Source: Ottelia alismoides (taxonomy: Eukaryota > Streptophyta > Magnoliopsida > Alismatales > Hydrocharitaceae). Taken from it: a stretch of DNA of 64,000 nucleotides. Shown in pieces: positions 59,736-64,000 of the stretch; the stretch's first letter is position 1; each line of letters starts with the position of its first letter. The notes under the pieces were generated by a model. That model was not told the origin of the DNA and searched no databases. It saw nothing but the letters and a program-made list of their open reading frames with translations. The position numbers and the translations under genes are program-made. The stretch spans positions 1,860,001 through 1,924,000 of the forward strand of contig JAZKJV010000297.1 of NCBI GenBank assembly GCA_037367405.1, read 5' to 3'.

Positions 59736-62700
59736 TGATGAATCTATGATTCATCACTCTAAAAGTTGAAAATAGAGCGTTGTTCCCAAGTAATTAGCTG
59801 CATATTTCCACTTATATTGCATAATTATCATTCATGCATACATTGATAACATCTGCATTTTAGCATTCATATTGTATAAATAAGAAGCCCAATTCACATG
59901 TAAACATTCACTTGTATATTCACCATATTTCATCTATTTGTATATATTCTATACTAACTCCAAATCCAATAAAATCAACTCTATAGTGCACACATTACTA
60001 ACACTAATCAAAGAAAAATATCAAAAAAAATACTAACTTGTAAAATTGACCAATATAACCCCAATCCAAGTTTGAAAATAGGAGCCTTAAAATGTGCATA
60101 TCTCGCTCATACAACCTCTGAATTAGGTCTACTCATTTTTAAAGTAATATACATTCAAAGACCTTCGAAACAAGACCAATTTCATTAAAATCAGAGCTCG
60201 TATGCAAAACTTAAGTTTTGGGCCCCTTTTGTATATTGTATATTGACCGTTTTGCCCTTCATTTTATCCTTTTATTTTCTTAATTATTAAAAATCCAAAA
60301 AAGTTAGATTAAGTTGTAAATATTCCTTTCATATTTTTTCTAACTTTATTTTGATTTTTCTCTTTTTTAAAAATGATAAAAAAATTACAAAAGATAAAAT
60401 GCGGTATTTTATCTATAAGGTACCACCCAAAAATACATTTCTATACAGATAATTTCCTTTGATTTTTGGCCCTTCACAAAAGTTGTAGATCTCATTGAGA
60501 GAGCAACTTTCGTGTTGACCACTTTTTGATTTAATCCCTTTTTGTTATTTCTTTTTTATTTTTCTTTACATTTAATTTTTGAATTTTCTAGGAGTGACAT
60601 GTGGCAACTCCTGGAGCCGCCACATGTCACCCTAATTTTTTTTATTTTTGAATTTATTTTTTTACTATTTTTGGATTTTATTATTTTATTATTATTATTT
60701 TAATTATTGTTATTTTTAGTAGCCTACTTATTTTACTTATATTACATTATTATTATTTATCCCCCTTTTACCTCTTCTCTACTTGCCTTCATCTCCAAGC
60801 CACCACTTCCTCCACCATCCCTCCATCTTCTCCACCTCTTTTCTAACTTCCCCCTCCTCTTTATATTCTCATCCCCTCCTCCATTATTCTTCATCCACCG
60901 TTTTCGAGAGAAGTGAGGTCGAGCCCCTTTAACCTTCAGGTGACAGTTGTAGGAGACGAGTCGAGAGACGACAACCTCAAGGCGAAATCCGCAACATCAC
61001 CATTGCTGCATCGCAAGATCCAATTGGACTTGCTCAGCTTCGAAGGACTCCGTCATCCTTCTCGAGGCTACGACGACGGAAGCCGCACACTGCGGCTTCA
61101 CTTTCGGTGAACCACAGGTAAGTATACTCTATCTTCATCTTGTCATTTTATTTTATCTAACAAAATTTTTTTATTATTGTTCTATACCAAACAACATCAC
61201 ATCATCATCACATCACAATCATTATCACCACTTTAGCATTCTATTTTCACATTCTGTTTCTTGTTTACAAAAAAATAAATTTAAAAAAATTACAAAAAAC
61301 AAAAAAGGAACAGGGACGCAATCCCCAGGCTGTGCAGCACCACTAGGTGCAGCCGCACCAGCCCTCCACCGCGGTGCACCGCCCCTTCGTAGTAGCGCCG
61401 GCCCCGCGCATTGCCATCCCTGACCTGCCGCCATGCGCCCCCGCGCCGCGGTGGCCGCGGGCCTCCATGCCAGCAACAACGCATTGCCATCCTCCGTTCG
61501 TGGCACCCCAGCCGCCGTGCGCGCTCCTCCAACCGCGCCATACGTGCGGACCTCCTCCTCGCATGCGACCTCTGCCCCGCGCATTCAGCATCGAGCCCCA
61601 TCGTGCGTGCCATTGTCGCACGCCACCGTCCTTCGCGCGTCGCCCCGATCGCGCCGCCCTCGTCCACTTCGCCCTCGCTCCACGGCCAGCCGCTTGCAAC
61701 GCCGCCCGGCAGGCCGCCCTTGCGCCATCTCCTCCGCGGCCCACGCCGCCGTTTGCCACCCTTGCACCGTCCGCAAGGTGCGCCGTCACGCCCCCTCCCC
61801 CGCGTCTGCCCTAACGGGTTGAAGAAGGTCCCCTCTCTTATTTTTATATTGTGCAAATTACATTTGTCAAGTTTTTAACATTACAAAAGTGCCCTTAGGC
61901 ACAATTTGAGTTTATGTGTTTCATTTTTTATTTGCAAAAAAAACCCTAAGTTGGCATGGTAATTTGGACCTCAAAATAGCATCATTTATTTTAATGAAAA
62001 ATAGCATGTTGTAGAGAAACTCATACTTTATCTCCTGACTATTTATTTGCATCTATGTGAAGATATTTTATAAAAATCAGTGATATTTTACCCATTTAAG
62101 CTCTGAAATTCGCACATAGTCATTTATTGCTCCAAAAATTGTGAAAAATTTTGAATGATGTATTTAAGTGTGCTTTAATTACAGTCCAAATTTCGTCCAA
62201 TTAGGAGTTGTCTTGTGCATAAAATAAATTCCTTAGCGATTTCTGTATATGATTTTTAATTAAATCCGCGAATAAGATTTTTTGATAAATTTCAACTCTC
62301 CTGGATTCCTTATTGAAATATCTATTTGAGATAAATTAATATTTGGATAATTTAACTTCATGGATTTATTAGAAATTAAATACCCACATTCGCTCTATTT
62401 TCAGTAAAGAATTCAATAGAAGATTATAAAATGTCAGAAAATTCTAAAAACATTAGTGTAGCTTAATTTCATCATGTTTATCTTCGGTAAATTTTTCATA
62501 ATTTTGCATAGCATTTGCATAAAAATTGTATAAAAACTCTAAAAATGTTTGTATTTTTTATTTGTGCATTTTAAATCCAAAATTACAAAAAAAAATACAT
62601 TTGCATTCACCATTGGATTAGGATTATAGAAAAAATATCACTTGGCTGATTTGAATTAATTTTACATTAAAATTAAAGTTGGCTATGTCGGTTATTTTCT

Positions 62701-62996
62701 TGTTAACTTAATCCAGTTTGCATCAATGCATTTGGCATTTTATTGCATAAAAAATAAGAAAAAAATCTCACTTGGAGAACTGCAATCTAATCCATATAAC
62801 TTGATCTCGAGTTGTTCCTTTGCCTCCTTGAGTCGACCCTAGGGCTTGCCCAAGCTAAACAAACATAAGACGACACTTAATTTCATTCGACGATTCATCG
62901 ATTCATGCGGTTATTTTTTATCGATCCAGATTTATCCGACTGCAACGAATTAGTCAATTAGACAAAACACTAAAAGGGTAGATGCACGACTCGTCA
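59736..62996 (+). mobile_element. Athila-like giant 5' LTR, element F, near complete
   Basis: A 3,261-bp LTR from TGATGAATCTATGATTCATC to CTCGTCA, followed by a well-kept primer site. It parallels E1 (26,627-29,971): the start block, the AAAATGTGCATATCTCGCTC block, the TAGATCTCATTGAG block, and the CCTAGGGCTTGCCCAAG block near 62,845. The part at 61,320-61,820 is very GC-rich with open frames on both strands, none of them credible genes. Probably the youngest of the giant LTRs judging by its primer site. Confidence 0.75.
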
Positions 62997-62998
62997 AA

Positions 62999-63016
62999 TG
63001 GCGTCGTTGCCGGGGA
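62999..63016 (+). other. Primer-binding site (tRNA-Asp), element F
   Basis: TGGCGTCGTTGCCGGGGA, one base from the Athila consensus complementary to plant tRNA-Asp, two bases after the LTR. Confidence 0.85.
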
Positions 63017-64000
63017 GGCAAACGGCTTAGGATCACTTTAGAAAATTATATTTACGTTTTCCATTCACTCGGGTAGTCTGACCCCCGAGCCATCTTGTAA
63101 TTATCTATTTTTTTATTTAATTGTTTTTCTGACCATTTCTATATATATCTCTCTCTGACATAATTTTCATCTTTTTGTGCGAGGGTCCGGTGGACTTGGA
63201 GCGGCTTTCTTGAAGTCGACGCATATCGAAGTGCATCGGAGGCAGACGATTCGTGGATCAAGTCGGTTGTTGAGACACTAGAAAGTTTTTGTTAATTTGT
63301 TAAAAAAAGTGTCTGCATTTACAGATGTTCCCGTTTGGGATCTTGCACATGTAAGTCATAATAAAATATGTCCCTGTGTGTTGTGTGGTTGCTTTACGTA
63401 GAATAGGACCTGCACTTGCAGCTCTTAGAGCTTCCTAAGACTGTTTGTGCTCGTAATATTTAGGATGAGGCTTCACCATTAAAAGATACACTTAGATCGC
63501 ATGGCTTTAGCCAAATTTGAATATGTTCTTCACTCGCTAATAGAACTGCCTGTTTAGGAGCGGCTTTTCATTGATTGCATCTCATTTAGTGTAAAAATTT
63601 CAATTCAGTACTGCATCCCGCATTGTAGAGAGCTGACAGCACTGTAAGTCTTCTTACTCAAGTATTCATCATCGTTTTCTCGATTGCATCGGCTTTTTCT
63701 GATTCTCTCTCTCTCGGTTTTCTAACCTAGGACAAAGGAATTGAGACTGGACGGTAGATGTAATTGCTTGTGTGGATTAATATTAGTGATAATTAATCTC
63801 TAAAATCAGGACTGCTAATTGAATTGGACCAAAAAATTGACTAAAATTAACCCTTGTTTGCGGGAGAGTAACCCCGACCTTGTTTTCGGGCTGAGTGAGG
63901 GTACTTGAGTGTGTGTGAACACCTTAAGGCAGAGCCCAAATCCCCGCCTTCCATATCACGTACCGACTAATCCTACCAAATATCACGAGTTGAATTTCTT
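63017..64000 (+). other. 5' leader of element F (runs off the window)
   Basis: Contains GGGTAGTCTGACCCCCGA (63,072), the CTCGCTAATAGAACT block (63,533) and CATTTAGTGTAAAA (63,585), all shared with the E1 leader at 30,040-30,690. No gag start before the window ends. Confidence 0.6.

Noticed and set aside
61225..61878. Overlapping frames of 120-190 codons on both strands
   Set aside because: GC-rich part of the element F LTR; all frames open together, Arg/Ala/Pro-rich text, no domain.

Overview
This window looks like nuclear DNA from a flowering plant. It is AT-rich, has short GT-AG introns, carries one calcium-dependent protein kinase (CDPK)-type gene, and is packed with plant retrotransposons: Athila-like Ty3/gypsy elements primed by tRNA-Asp, and Ty1/copia elements primed by initiator tRNA-Met. 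I cannot name the species. I found no rRNA, tRNA or CRISPR features. Except for one gene, every coding trace I recognise belongs to a mobile element, and all of these are broken.

The one host gene with an intact reading frame is at 41,277-43,129 (minus strand). It has seven exons that join in frame at GT-AG sites into a 454-residue protein with the full CDPK plan (kinase, junction, EF-hand region). However, key catalytic residues are changed, the activation segment is about half the usual length, and three of four EF-hand loops are degenerate. I read it as a CDPK-derived pseudokinase or strongly diverged kinase kept open amid decayed repeats. It is the best candidate here for an undescribed function.

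Layout. 1-8,232: giant Athila-like LTR (copy A) interrupted by a 4.1-kb Mutator-like element (2,106-6,189) and a 383-bp MITE (7,229-7,611), then its primer-binding site and leader. 9,643-10,262: copia LTR fragment. 10,263-20,114: minus-strand Athila-like element (LTR, tandem polypurine-like repeats, dead pol), its LTR carrying a hAT-like element that holds a GC-rich Pack-MULE-like element, and its RNase H carrying a Tourist-like MITE. 20,115-32,075: two stacked plus-strand Athila-like elements (LTR, gag-protease, LTR, leader). 32,320-39,470: decayed copia remnants. 40,291-40,714: long foldback MITE downstream of the kinase gene. 43,646-48,611: a structurally complete but inactivated copia element with both LTRs, just upstream of the gene. 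48,684-53,275: a cluster of MITEs, one split by a 3.2-kb solo LTR. 53,789-64,000: another nested series of giant LTRs and gag remnants that runs off the window.

The architecture is a nest: LTR elements inserted in each other, with target-site duplications still visible in several places. The giant LTRs share a start that is itself a small palindrome (TGATGAATC...GATTCATCA), end in TCA, and are followed by a tRNA-Asp type primer site in various states of decay.
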